Below, piece by piece: positions 11,030-18,396 of a stretch of 64,000 bases of DNA. Each line of letters starts with the position of its first letter. Within the stretch, counting starts at the first letter, position 1. The DNA is from Polynucleobacter sp. UK-FUSCHL-C3. GTDB lineage: Bacteria; Pseudomonadota; Gammaproteobacteria; Burkholderiales; Burkholderiaceae. The position numbers and the translations under genes were made by a program. Below the pieces are notes generated by a model that worked only from the letters and a program-made list of their open reading frames with translations, was not told where the DNA came from and did no database searches. The stretch covers positions 1,488,001 to 1,552,000 of the forward strand of contig NZ_CP099959.1 in NCBI RefSeq assembly GCF_040409815.1, read 5' to 3'.

Positions 11030-11299
11030 TTACGAACTTTCAATCTGTTTATATATTTTCAAGCGAGGATCGTTAGGATAAACAACGCTATTTTGCATAG
11101 AGGTTGATAGGGGATTAATGTCCACAATCACACCACTCGCTTTGGTGGTTCCTTTAATTGCATTCGATTCTGGAACAAATTGATAGTCCCCTTGAGCCTC
11201 AGGAAGACCCATTTTCAATTCAGAAAGCGTAGCGCCACTGCGAAGATTAGAAGTACCTACGTATGGAGCTTGTGTTGAGCTAATGATGTTATCGGCCAT
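11030..11299 (-). CDS. Hypothetical protein, 89 residues
   Basis: Not recognised. It has no signal peptide, membrane segment or cysteine. It is rich in Ser, Asn, Pro and Gly (for example STQAPYVGTSNLRSGATL) and is likely extended or small-beta in fold. It is the first gene of the 11299-10351 run and ends 13 bases before the next start, so the three genes probably form one operon. Confidence 0.5.
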   Translation of the reverse strand: MADNIISSTQAPYVGTSNLRSGATLSELKMGLPEAQGDYQFVPESNAIKGTTKASGVIVDINPLSTSMQNSVVYPNDPRLKIYKQIESS

Positions 11300-11423
11300 A
11301 AGTCAAAAGATTGATCAAGATGGGCTCATTCTAGGCTAAATTCCCTGAAAATAAAAGAATCAGCATCGAAGGGAAAACAATAAGTCATTGTTTTATATAT
11401 AAAAAATTGTGGTTCTGGGCTTA

Positions 11424-13088
11424 CTATGGGCTCTTTTTAGTCTGTTTAGCGATATATTCCCAGGTCTCCATCTGGAAATCGGTGGCATGTTTCTTATCCG
11501 AAAGATATTGATTCAGACGCTCATGATCAACGCTATGAGCTAATTGCTGGAGCTGTGCCAACAAGATCTTAAACTGCTCTCCCGCTGCTTCTGGATGTTT
11601 TGATAGGTAATTTAGATCCATCGCAGGACGATGGCTTTCATGGTGCCCATGAGCATGATGAAGATCGTGATGGGTGTGGCCTTTTTGCTCTGGGTGAGGG
11701 ACCAGTCCAAGTTCTATTTTGGCCTTTTCCAACAGACGATCCACTTCCGCTTTGGAAAGATGTAGGCGCTTGGCCTCTGCATCGATGATGGAACGCTCTT
11801 CAGGAGAAATTTTTCCATCTCCAAGCATTTCATAAAGCTCTTGCTTCATGGTCTCGCGCTCAATCCGCAGTTGATCACTAAACGCAGAGGAAAGAATCGC
11901 GGCAGGAATTGCGAAGATACCAATACCCAATAATGCCAAGACAATCGTAATGGCACGGCCTGCTGGGGTCACTGGTGAAATATCACCATAGCCAACACTA
12001 GCCAATGTAATCACAGCCCAATAAATCGATTGGGGGATATTCTCAAACTTATCGGGCTGAGCTTCATGCTCGAATAAATAGCCTAAGCAGGCTGCCAACA
12101 TAACCAGCATCAACATGATAAAAATGGAGGCCTTCATCACTGGCCACTCGCGCTGAATTACATAGAACAGGGATTTGGTGGCATCAGAATAGCGCGCCAA
12201 CTTCATTAGACGCATGAGACGGAAGACCCGTAAAAAGCGCAGATCAAAGAGATGATCTAGGAGACTTTCTAGGAAAAAAGGGGCGATGGCCAGAATATCG
12301 ATTAGGGTCGTCACCTGTCTGGAGTAGTTGAGCCTACCCGCAAGCCAATGTTGATACTTAGGATCCTCAGTACAACTATACAAACGCATTAATAATTCAG
12401 TAGAAAAGATGGCAACCGCGATTGTGTCGATGACAATAAATTCAACATGAAAGTGATAGTTAATTGAATTAACCGATTCTAAAATCACACAGGCAACTGA
12501 AATTAAAACCCAAAGCACAATAAAGAAGTCAAATGTTTCGTGTAACTTGCCGCTATTTGGCGTTTCATTCACGATTGCGTAGACCTTTTGGCGCAAGGTC
12601 TTATCGCGATTAATCACCATAAAGTCAACTACGGCGGGATAAAAAGCGCGAAGGAGCTTAAAGAGCCTTAATAAACGAAGGGCTCTAAGGGCGCGAAGGT
12701 CAAGATTAAAGAATGCAGAAAGATAAAAGGGCAATATTGCAATTAAATCAATAATCGCAAATGGACTTTTTGCAAACTTTAATCGCGGGTATCTACCGCT
12801 CTGAAATGCAGGATCCTCAGGTGCCACATAAAGCCGAAGCAAATACTCGATGGTAAAGATAACAACCGACACCACATCAAATAAATGAAATTGTCTTTCT
12901 CGTGATTCATACAGGATTGGGATCGTTTCAGCGAGTAAAGCCGCTAAATTTATAACAATGACAAATACAATAGCTCGTTCAAATAACTGATGAAAGCCCT
13001 CGGGGTTCTCTTTATTAAAAAGAAGGTCGTAAACTAATTTACGTAGCGTTGGGCTTTTTTTATTGCTCGTTAAGTGTTGCTCTGTCAT
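11424..13088 (-). CDS. Ion channel with two voltage-sensor domains and one K+-type pore
   Basis: A 554-residue membrane protein with an unusual plan. Voltage-sensor domain 1 spans about 36-150, with an S4 helix carrying R132, R135, R138, R141, K144 and R147. Voltage-sensor domain 2 spans about 186-300, with an identically spaced S4 (R284, R287, R290, R293, K296, R299). One pore domain follows (about 318-405), with the potassium-filter sequence TLASVGYGD (361-369). The two sensors are clear internal duplicates (RLYVAPEDP versus RLYSCTEDP; IIDLIAILPFYL versus LIDILAIAPFFL), but no pore follows the first. The cytoplasmic C-terminus has a helical segment (GDGKISPEERSIID) and a His-rich stretch (465-486) that may bind metal. 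The stop overlaps the start of nothing downstream; the start overlaps the stop of the 13085-13648 gene by 4 bases, so the two are co-translated. Confidence 0.88.
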   Translation of the reverse strand: MTEQHLTSNKKSPTLRKLVYDLLFNKENPEGFHQLFERAIVFVIVINLAALLAETIPILYESRERQFHLFDVVSVVIFTIEYLLRLYVAPEDPAFQSGRYPRLKFAKSPFAIIDLIAILPFYLSAFFNLDLRALRALRLLRLFKLLRAFYPAVVDFMVINRDKTLRQKVYAIVNETPNSGKLHETFDFFIVLWVLISVACVILESVNSINYHFHVEFIVIDTIAVAIFSTELLMRLYSCTEDPKYQHWLAGRLNYSRQVTTLIDILAIAPFFLESLLDHLFDLRFLRVFRLMRLMKLARYSDATKSLFYVIQREWPVMKASIFIMLMLVMLAACLGYLFEHEAQPDKFENIPQSIYWAVITLASVGYGDISPVTPAGRAITIVLALLGIGIFAIPAAILSSAFSDQLRIERETMKQELYEMLGDGKISPEERSIIDAEAKRLHLSKAEVDRLLEKAKIELGLVPHPEQKGHTHHDLHHAHGHHESHRPAMDLNYLSKHPEAAGEQFKILLAQLQQLAHSVDHERLNQYLSDKKHATDFQMETWEYIAKQTKKSP

Positions 13089-13648
13089 AACTTAGCCTCG
13101 CCAATCTTTATTAAATGAAAGCCGCGATCGCAAAGATTAATCCTAAATTCCATCCCACTTATTAAGACATCGGTATCTTTTAGTTCTGAGGCTACATGAG
13201 AGCCTGAGGGTCCAGGCTGGAGTCGCTCAAACAGAAGTGCCCCCTTGGACTCAAAGTGCTCCCGATCGCATTTTTTAACCCATATGGGTCCATTCTTTAC
13301 AAAGGTATTGGTGATTTCTGGGAACTTACCTTTGGGGCCAAATAAACTATTAAGGCACTCACCCCATGTATTTGGCTGAAACTTTAGTGTCTTTAAGTCT
13401 TTATCAGAAGCTGGAGTGCATTTTTCAGGGGAAATTGGTTTACCAGCGCTCATGTCCTCATCAACCCCATCGGCCCAGGCCATGACAAGTTCTGCGTTTT
13501 TGCGAGCCTGTTCTAATTTATCCCCTTGAATATAGATATTTCGCCCTAACAGGACGACGACGATTAGATTAATACCGAGTAAGGAGATAAATACATAATC
13601 CGACCATTTCAGTTGGGGGCTTGCATGCGAATGCTCTAGCTTGCTCAT
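13085..13648 (-). CDS. Membrane-anchored protein upstream of and overlapping the ion channel gene
   Basis: A 187-residue protein not assigned to a family. One membrane helix (about 18-36, FISLLGINLIVVVLLG) follows a short His-containing cytoplasmic N-terminus. The remainder should be periplasmic and holds four spaced cysteines (in EKCTP, GECLN, KKCDR and NLCDR), consistent with two disulfides. The N-terminal part resembles pilin-like or secreted-domain anchors only in topology. Its stop overlaps the ATG of the double-voltage-sensor channel by 4 bases, so it is probably made with the channel and may be an accessory or sensor subunit; this is inference from arrangement alone. Confidence 0.7.
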   Translation of the reverse strand: MSKLEHSHASPQLKWSDYVFISLLGINLIVVVLLGRNIYIQGDKLEQARKNAELVMAWADGVDEDMSAGKPISPEKCTPASDKDLKTLKFQPNTWGECLNSLFGPKGKFPEITNTFVKNGPIWVKKCDREHFESKGALLFERLQPGPSGSHVASELKDTDVLISGMEFRINLCDRGFHLIKIGEAKL

Positions 13649-13767
13649 TTTTTTATCTTTTAGTGTTAGCCATTACTAGTTAATACTGGTTACTATACCC
13701 AATATAATCCTAATTTAACACCACCCCTATCTAACGTTCCTTCCCACACTTCCCCTCATACACCATT

Positions 13768-13959
13768 ATGTTCTTTCAAACCGTTTTGCAATCTTTATTA
13801 AAAAGGAAAAAAGGTAAGCCTGGCAAGGTTTCTGACCTCGATAAGAAAGAGCACTCCCCTCTTGTGCAACGGATCCTAATGGAGATGAGAAAACATAGCA
13901 CCTCTAAGAAAAGTGGTGCCACCCCCGAAAAAGAGACGTCAAATCAGAAGCCTAAATGA
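13768..13959 (+). CDS. Small basic hypothetical protein
   Basis: A 63-residue Lys-rich reading frame, not recognised. The N-terminus MFFQTVLQSLLKRKKGKPGK could be an amphipathic helix, and the rest is hydrophilic and probably disordered. No clear Shine-Dalgarno sequence precedes the ATG. It is divergent from the channel operon and converges on the 13975-14181 gene. It is listed because it fills an otherwise empty stretch, but it may not be a gene. Confidence 0.4.
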   Translation: MFFQTVLQSLLKRKKGKPGKVSDLDKKEHSPLVQRILMEMRKHSTSKKSGATPEKETSNQKPK

Positions 13960-13974
13960 TCAACAAGGTCAGAT

Positions 13975-14181
13975 CTAAGGTCTGCCTTTTTTCTTGTGTA
14001 ACTTTTTTGATGGATCGGTATAGCGCCGATACAAAATATTACTAGCTAGTATGATGGCTTCGTGCGAGTCAAGCGCCTCAACCGTTTCAAACTCCATAAT
14101 GCCGGCTTTATTGATGTAATCGACGCGCCACCACTTTCCCCGAACGTGGACTGCTAACAGTATCTCGAAGTCTTTTTTCAT
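13975..14181 (-). CDS. Small hypothetical protein, 68 residues
   Basis: Not recognised. The translation looks like a compact alpha/beta domain: two strands (EILLAVHVRGKWWRVDYI), then a helix (SHEAIILASNILYRRY) and a basic tail (KKLHKKKGRP). No strong ribosome site is visible. It lies 27 bases downstream of the 14209-14406 small membrane protein on the same strand, so they may be co-transcribed. Confidence 0.5.
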   Translation of the reverse strand: MKKDFEILLAVHVRGKWWRVDYINKAGIMEFETVEALDSHEAIILASNILYRRYTDPSKKLHKKKGRP

Positions 14182-14208
14182 AGGTTCATTTAAGGGGTGG
14201 TCATCAAT

Positions 14209-14406
14209 TTACTTTCGAGAGATTCGATACCACTGCCTTTGAACCCACATCTTCACTCTTGGTGAAAAGCTTGCCGCAAAAATAATATCGATAGCTCCCC
14301 AAATAAGAGATGCACGGGTGAATTCGATCATGGCAAGCACAAGGAATACAGCCATCAAAAACTGTCTGGGTTTATCTTTTGGAAATAAATCAACCATAAG
14401 GGGCAT
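14209..14406 (-). CDS. Small membrane protein, 65 residues
   Basis: Not recognised. It has a hydrophobic core (about residues 16-48, with FLMAVFLVLAMIEF and LIWGAIDIIFAASF), probably two membrane helices joined by a short polar turn, and a basic cytoplasmic C-terminus (RVKMWVQRQWYRISRK). An alternative start three codons in gives MVDLFPKDK. No convincing Shine-Dalgarno sequence is seen for either. Confidence 0.45.
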   Translation of the reverse strand: MPLMVDLFPKDKPRQFLMAVFLVLAMIEFTRASLIWGAIDIIFAASFSPRVKMWVQRQWYRISRK

Positions 14407-14538
14407 AAATAATAAGGGTTTAAATTAAGGGCTTAATTAATCGCTTAATGACCCTGTTTGAAGTATACAAATGATTACTAGAGCCCCCAAATTAAGGCAA
14501 AATAGGCTTTCAACCAAACCTTCTAAGGTTGTAATCCA

Positions 14539-15297
14539 GTGAGCTTTCGAATTTACCCTCCCGAGTCATCCGAAATTAGTCCAAACTTTTGGATTGATCC
14601 CCGATTTATCTATAAAAACCTTGAGCGTTTTTTTGAGGAAGAACGAATTTGTGGTCTCTTTAAGAGTTCTACCGATAAAGAAGGGATCGGTATTAGCGTG
14701 CTTGCTGTAGAGCCGAACTGTCTACGCTTAAAAGCAATACCCTCTTCCGATGGAAGCCTTCCCATGGTTGGCTCTACCTATACCTTAGTTACTTTTGTGG
14801 ATGGGGGGAAGGTACAGTTTGACGTCAAGAATATTCGGGCTACCCAAGAAAACTCCTATGCCTGTGACCTACCCGAAAAGATGGCGGTCATACAACGTCG
14901 CAAAGGATTTCGGACTCCCGGTCCAGGTAACTTTGACCGCGATTTCAAGCTCCTTATCTACTTTACTCAGGGTAAAGAAATGATTGCGCAAGTTGTTGAT
15001 ATTTCAGAGGATGGCCTTCAGCTTGATTTGCGTCTGGATGCTGCCGAAATGACGGTTGGTACTATTTGGTCACGTTGCAGCTTTGAACGCTTAAAGATTC
15101 GGTCTGAGCCCTTTGATCTAGTCATTCGCAATACTCGACTGAGCCATGAGAGTTCCCGAATTCGGGTGGGCTGTCAATTACTAAACCCCACCCAATTAAA
15201 CCGCAATGAGTTTGAAAGTACTCGCAATGCCATTCATACTGCACGCATACAGCGCCGCTTAAAGTTTTGGTTTCTGAATGCAAGCTGGTATGCCTAA
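14539..15297 (+). CDS. PilZ-domain (YcgR-like) cyclic-di-GMP receptor protein
   Basis: A 252-residue protein with the two-part plan of flagellar-brake YcgR proteins: an N-terminal YcgR-N-like beta domain (about 25-112) and a C-terminal PilZ domain (about 115-225). The c-di-GMP-binding elements are R121-x-x-x-R125 in RRKGFR and D154-x-S-x-x-G159 in DISEDG. The start is GTG at 14539, with AAGG 10 bases upstream. Flagellar genes are not in this window, so the output could be motility, pili or surface polysaccharide. It overlaps the next gene (adhesin-E-like) by about 20 bases and lies close to Sel1 and bactofilin genes, which suggests a cell-surface function. Confidence 0.8.
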   Translation: MSFRIYPPESSEISPNFWIDPRFIYKNLERFFEEERICGLFKSSTDKEGIGISVLAVEPNCLRLKAIPSSDGSLPMVGSTYTLVTFVDGGKVQFDVKNIRATQENSYACDLPEKMAVIQRRKGFRTPGPGNFDRDFKLLIYFTQGKEMIAQVVDISEDGLQLDLRLDAAEMTVGTIWSRCSFERLKIRSEPFDLVIRNTRLSHESSRIRVGCQLLNPTQLNRNEFESTRNAIHTARIQRRLKFWFLNASWYA

Positions 15298-15721
15298 TTG
15301 CCAAAGTTATTTTTGGGCTCTGATAACCCTCTTTCTTGCCTCTATTCAAGTGGTAAACGCCCAATCAAACAATAGCGCATGGAAGGCTTTTGGCAGTCTT
15401 AGCCATAGTGAAGTCTTTATTCGTGAAAGCGCTATTGAACGGATTGGCGATTATCTGAAGATTTGGGTTTTATACAATTACCATAGCGCCCGAACAAGCC
15501 CCAATGAAGAGCTCTATCAATCCGCTACCACCCTCTTTCAATTTGATTGCCAAGATAAGAAATCTCAGAAGCTAAATAGTTACGGTCATGAGGCGGTCAA
15601 CGGAAAAGGTAGGCAAATTGACTTGCTTGAAAAGAATCCCCTCTGGGTTGAATTGCCCCCAAACTCGATTGGCATGCACCTAATTGAGGCATATTGCCCT
15701 AGCCCCCTTGCCGTCAACTAA
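15278..15721 (+). CDS. Exported protein resembling surface-adhesin E
   Basis: A 147-residue secreted protein. Residues 1-28 form a signal peptide with a hydrophobic core (FWALITLFLASI) and cleavage after VNA. The mature part follows the pattern of the Adhesin_E family: W-x-x-F near the start, a basic 'RIGDYLKIWVLYNY' strand, 'SATTLFQFDC' and a late Cys in 'LIEAYCP'. The two cysteines could form a disulfide. The start ATG lies inside the end of the PilZ gene; an ATG 12 bases later is also possible. Function in these small homologues is uncharacterised; family membership is my inference from the pattern. Confidence 0.6.
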   Translation: MQAGMPNCQSYFWALITLFLASIQVVNAQSNNSAWKAFGSLSHSEVFIRESAIERIGDYLKIWVLYNYHSARTSPNEELYQSATTLFQFDCQDKKSQKLNSYGHEAVNGKGRQIDLLEKNPLWVELPPNSIGMHLIEAYCPSPLAVN

Positions 15722-15758
15722 GGTCAATAGAATCTTGCTCCAATAGTACAATTCATAC

Positions 15759-16445
15759 ATGGGATATAACACTGGCGCAATAGAACTGGGTCGCATGAAC
15801 CTAGAAAAGGGCAAGGTAGATGTCGCCTTTGACATCTTCTTTGATCTAGCAAAAAATGATTTGGATGAAGATGCCCTGTACATGCTAAGCCGCATGACAT
15901 TTGATGGGCAATTAAATCCCGAGCAGATTGAACAATTCTATGAGTTACAAAATTCAGCTTCGTCGTACGGCAACGGCTACGCCCTCTTTAATGTCGGCTT
16001 AATGCATGAACGCGGTCTTGGCAAAGTAAAGCAGGACATTAAGATTGCTGTTCAATATTACGAAAAAGCTATTAAAGAAGAAATGCATGATGCCTTCTGT
16101 AATCTAGGCAATATCTATGCCTTAGGTTTGGGTATGGAACAAGGGGTTCCGCGCGATATTTTCAAGGGGCTTGAATTACTTGCTAAGGGAGCAGAGTTTG
16201 GCAGCCGTCAATCAGCATTCACGCTTGGCTCTCTTTATGGCAAAGGAGAGTTTATTCCTCAAGACAAGTCTAAAGCAGTGTATTTCTTAGCTTTGGCTTC
16301 TAAGATGGGTCACGAGCAAGCAAAACGGGTGTTAATTATTTTTGCACACGCTCATCCTGGCGAGAATTTTGATACTGAGATGGATGAAGCAAATGTTACT
16401 TTTGGAAAAATTGACAATATGCGCAAGCTTTATAAGTGCATTTAA
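15759..16445 (+). CDS. Sel1-repeat protein
   Basis: A 228-residue protein of Sel1/TPR-like repeats with no signal peptide. Repeat cores are visible at ALFNVGLMHERGLGKVKQD (about 72-90), AFCNLGNIYALGLG (about 111-124) and SAFTLGSLYGKGEFIPQD (about 150-168), each followed by a KA helix. Such proteins are scaffolds in signalling or envelope assembly. It is convergent with the bactofilin cluster, 9 bases apart, with no visible terminator between. A shorter relative lies at 10351-10701. Confidence 0.8.
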   Translation: MGYNTGAIELGRMNLEKGKVDVAFDIFFDLAKNDLDEDALYMLSRMTFDGQLNPEQIEQFYELQNSASSYGNGYALFNVGLMHERGLGKVKQDIKIAVQYYEKAIKEEMHDAFCNLGNIYALGLGMEQGVPRDIFKGLELLAKGAEFGSRQSAFTLGSLYGKGEFIPQDKSKAVYFLALASKMGHEQAKRVLIIFAHAHPGENFDTEMDEANVTFGKIDNMRKLYKCI

Positions 16446-16454
16446 AACTAGAGA

Positions 16455-16904
16455 CTAGCCGGAAGTAATTTTTTCCCAGTTTTTCTTAAAGACTTGATTG
16501 CTGTCCTGAGGTCCAGAGTCCAAGTCTTTCGATCTTGAAATCATCAATCCATTTAAGCGAGCGCCTGGCTCAATTCCGATTTGGCCGTAGGTCACATCAC
16601 CATGCACAATTGCGCCATTGTGCAACTCGACACGCTCGGTACAGTAGACATTGCCTTCTACCCGTCCGGCAATAATGACACGGTAGGCATAAATATCACC
16701 CTGCACTATGCCATTTTTTCCAACAGCGATACTGACAACGCCGTCTTGGGAGGTCTCAACATTACCAATTACTTTGCCATCGATGCGCAGACTCTCAGAA
16801 GCGACTAATCTTCCATGAATCTCAGTCGCCTCACCGATCATTGTCTGAAAAGACTCAACGGTTCTGCCTAAGGTTTTGATCGATTGAGGTTTATTGCCGA
16901 ACAT
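16455..16904 (-). CDS. Bactofilin (third of three)
   Basis: A 149-residue polymer-forming cytoskeletal protein (DUF583). The beta-helix core (about 22-120) has the repeating turn pattern seen in bactofilins: GRLVASESLRIDGKVIGNV, GDIYAYRVIIAGRVEGNV and GAIVHGDVTYGQIGIEPGARL. The termini are short and polar. Bactofilins assemble into membrane-associated filaments without nucleotide. It is the last gene in a run of three adjacent bactofilin genes on the minus strand (17702 to 16455), spaced by 6 and 21 bases, an obvious operon of paralogues. Confidence 0.9.
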   Translation of the reverse strand: MFGNKPQSIKTLGRTVESFQTMIGEATEIHGRLVASESLRIDGKVIGNVETSQDGVVSIAVGKNGIVQGDIYAYRVIIAGRVEGNVYCTERVELHNGAIVHGDVTYGQIGIEPGARLNGLMISRSKDLDSGPQDSNQVFKKNWEKITSG

Positions 16905-16910
16905 AACAAA

Positions 16911-17354
16911 TTACTTCTTAATGAAATGACCCTTGATCTTGCCACCGCGCTGAATGTGTACGGACTCGTATGAGACAGAACCATCCACCTCTGCAAGAGG
17001 ACCGATATTGAGCTCATCGCAATTGATGTCACCAAGGACCCTGCCCTTGACCATCACTTGATCTGAGAATAGCTCGCCTTCTACTAAACCAGTGGAATCA
17101 ACTAATACGGATTTAGCGGTTACCTTACCCTTGATCACCCCAGAGATATTGAGTACGCCATCAGAGGTAATCGTTCCAACAAATTCAAATCCCTCGCTAA
17201 TAATCGAAGGCTTAGTAGGGTTGATGCGATTTGAAGACCCTTCATAAACACTTTGCTCAGGCTCTGCGGCTGGCTCAGGCGAGTATTCAGGATACTGATT
17301 TTGTGAATTCTCAGAAGAATTATCTTCTGAATCGTTTGGTTTCTTCGAGAACAT
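16911..17354 (-). CDS. Bactofilin (second of three)
   Basis: A 147-residue bactofilin. Unlike its neighbours it has a long acidic, disordered N-terminus (residues about 1-48, rich in Ser, Asn, Pro and Glu) before the beta-helix core (SEGFEFVGTITSDGVLNISG, then GLVEGELFSDQVMVKGRV). This tail could set filament spacing or recruit partners. It starts 21 bases after the first bactofilin ends and is 6 bases from the third. Confidence 0.9.
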   Translation of the reverse strand: MFSKKPNDSEDNSSENSQNQYPEYSPEPAAEPEQSVYEGSSNRINPTKPSIISEGFEFVGTITSDGVLNISGVIKGKVTAKSVLVDSTGLVEGELFSDQVMVKGRVLGDINCDELNIGPLAEVDGSVSYESVHIQRGGKIKGHFIKK

Positions 17355-17375
17355 AAATTACCTAAATATAAAGAA

Positions 17376-17702
17376 TTAGATGAGGTGCAAATCGCCGTGC
17401 AAGGATCCGCCTTTTTCGATCTCAATTTCAGCATAGTGAACAGATCCGCCCACCTTGCCGCTTGAGCGAATAATTAAAGATCGTGATGCAGTTAGTTGTT
17501 CGGCCACTTCTCCGCGGATATCGACTGACTCGGCAGTGACTTTGCCACGGATCAGACCTGTTGACTCCACAATAACTTGTTTGGCTGACAAATCTCCTTC
17601 AACAACCCCTGAAACGGATGCAATGTCGGGCACTGCAAAATTTCCCTTAAGAACAACTCCCTCGCCCACAAAAAGACATCCTGATTGATTCGCCTCTACC
17701 AT
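17376..17702 (-). CDS. Bactofilin (first of three), minimal core
   Basis: A 108-residue protein that is almost only the DUF583 beta-helix: GEGVVLKGNFAVPDIASVSG, then VIVESTGLIRGKVTAESVDI and GKVGGSVHYAEIEIEKGGSL. It lacks the N- and C-terminal extensions used by many bactofilins for membrane contact. It heads the three-gene bactofilin operon. The 178 bases upstream are AT-rich and should hold the promoter. Confidence 0.88.
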   Translation of the reverse strand: MVEANQSGCLFVGEGVVLKGNFAVPDIASVSGVVEGDLSAKQVIVESTGLIRGKVTAESVDIRGEVAEQLTASRSLIIRSSGKVGGSVHYAEIEIEKGGSLHGDLHLI

Positions 17703-17880
17703 GCAAAACCCTTAATTTTTGTTCACTAATTGGTTATAAACAATGCTATTTGTGGCAATTCCTTCGCAGAACTGCCACAAAATATAAATTTATCACAATT
17801 GCGTGTCAAAGTATCATTCGAGGCCCCAAAATGGTGATTTCAGGGAAAACCCTCGTCTTCATTCTTGGCTTAACGCTACC

Positions 17881-18366
17881 TTAATGCTTCATTTGGCCGC
17901 CACCAGAGATATCCCTGACAGGCACCTTAATTTCGACCTCTCCTGCCTTTTGGAACTTCAGCTTGACTGGTACCGACTCGCCAGCCTTTAATGGCGCCTT
18001 GATATCCATAAACATGAGATGCAAGCCGCCTGGTTTTAGCTCTACCGATCCGTTGGCAGGCACATCAATTGTCTTGACCTCACGCATTTTCATGACATTG
18101 CCATCCATTGCCATGGTGTGCAATTGCATCTCGTTGGCCACGGGCGAGCTAGCCGAGATTAATTGATCGGCGGCGCCCTTATTTTCAATCTTCATAAAGC
18201 CACCGGCCACCTTTTGACCAGGGGCTGTGGATCGTGTGTAAGGATTCTCAATCTTGAGTTGACCAACTCGGTACTCTTGATCTTTCTTATCATTGTGCGC
18301 AAAGGTGATTGCTGAGAATGCCATCAGGCCGACAACTCCTAAACTTTTTAAATAATTCATTTGCAT
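17881..18366 (-). CDS. Periplasmic copper chaperone PCu(A)C
   Basis: A 161-residue PCu(A)C-family protein. A signal peptide ends in ITFA (about residue 23). The copper-binding Met/His set characteristic of the family is visible: H83-x-M85 in QLHTMAM, M92 and M94 in NVMKMR, and H116-x-M118 in GLHLMFM. It carries Cu(I) to the CuA centre of cytochrome c oxidase, often with Sco proteins. A strong ribosome site (AAAGGA) is 7 bases from the first ATG. It follows a DsrE-like and a DUF2946 gene on the same strand, a grouping that points to copper or sulfur handling in the periplasm. Confidence 0.92.
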   Translation of the reverse strand: MQMNYLKSLGVVGLMAFSAITFAHNDKKDQEYRVGQLKIENPYTRSTAPGQKVAGGFMKIENKGAADQLISASSPVANEMQLHTMAMDGNVMKMREVKTIDVPANGSVELKPGGLHLMFMDIKAPLKAGESVPVKLKFQKAGEVEIKVPVRDISGGGQMKH

Positions 18367-18396
18367 TTTTGTTTCCTTTCATTATTCATAAAAAAA

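Noticed and set aside
17831..17884. 17-codon reading frame (MVISGKTLVFILGLTLP) between bactofilin and PCu(A)C genes
   Set aside because: Too short and lacking a ribosome site; probably chance in an AT-rich gap.
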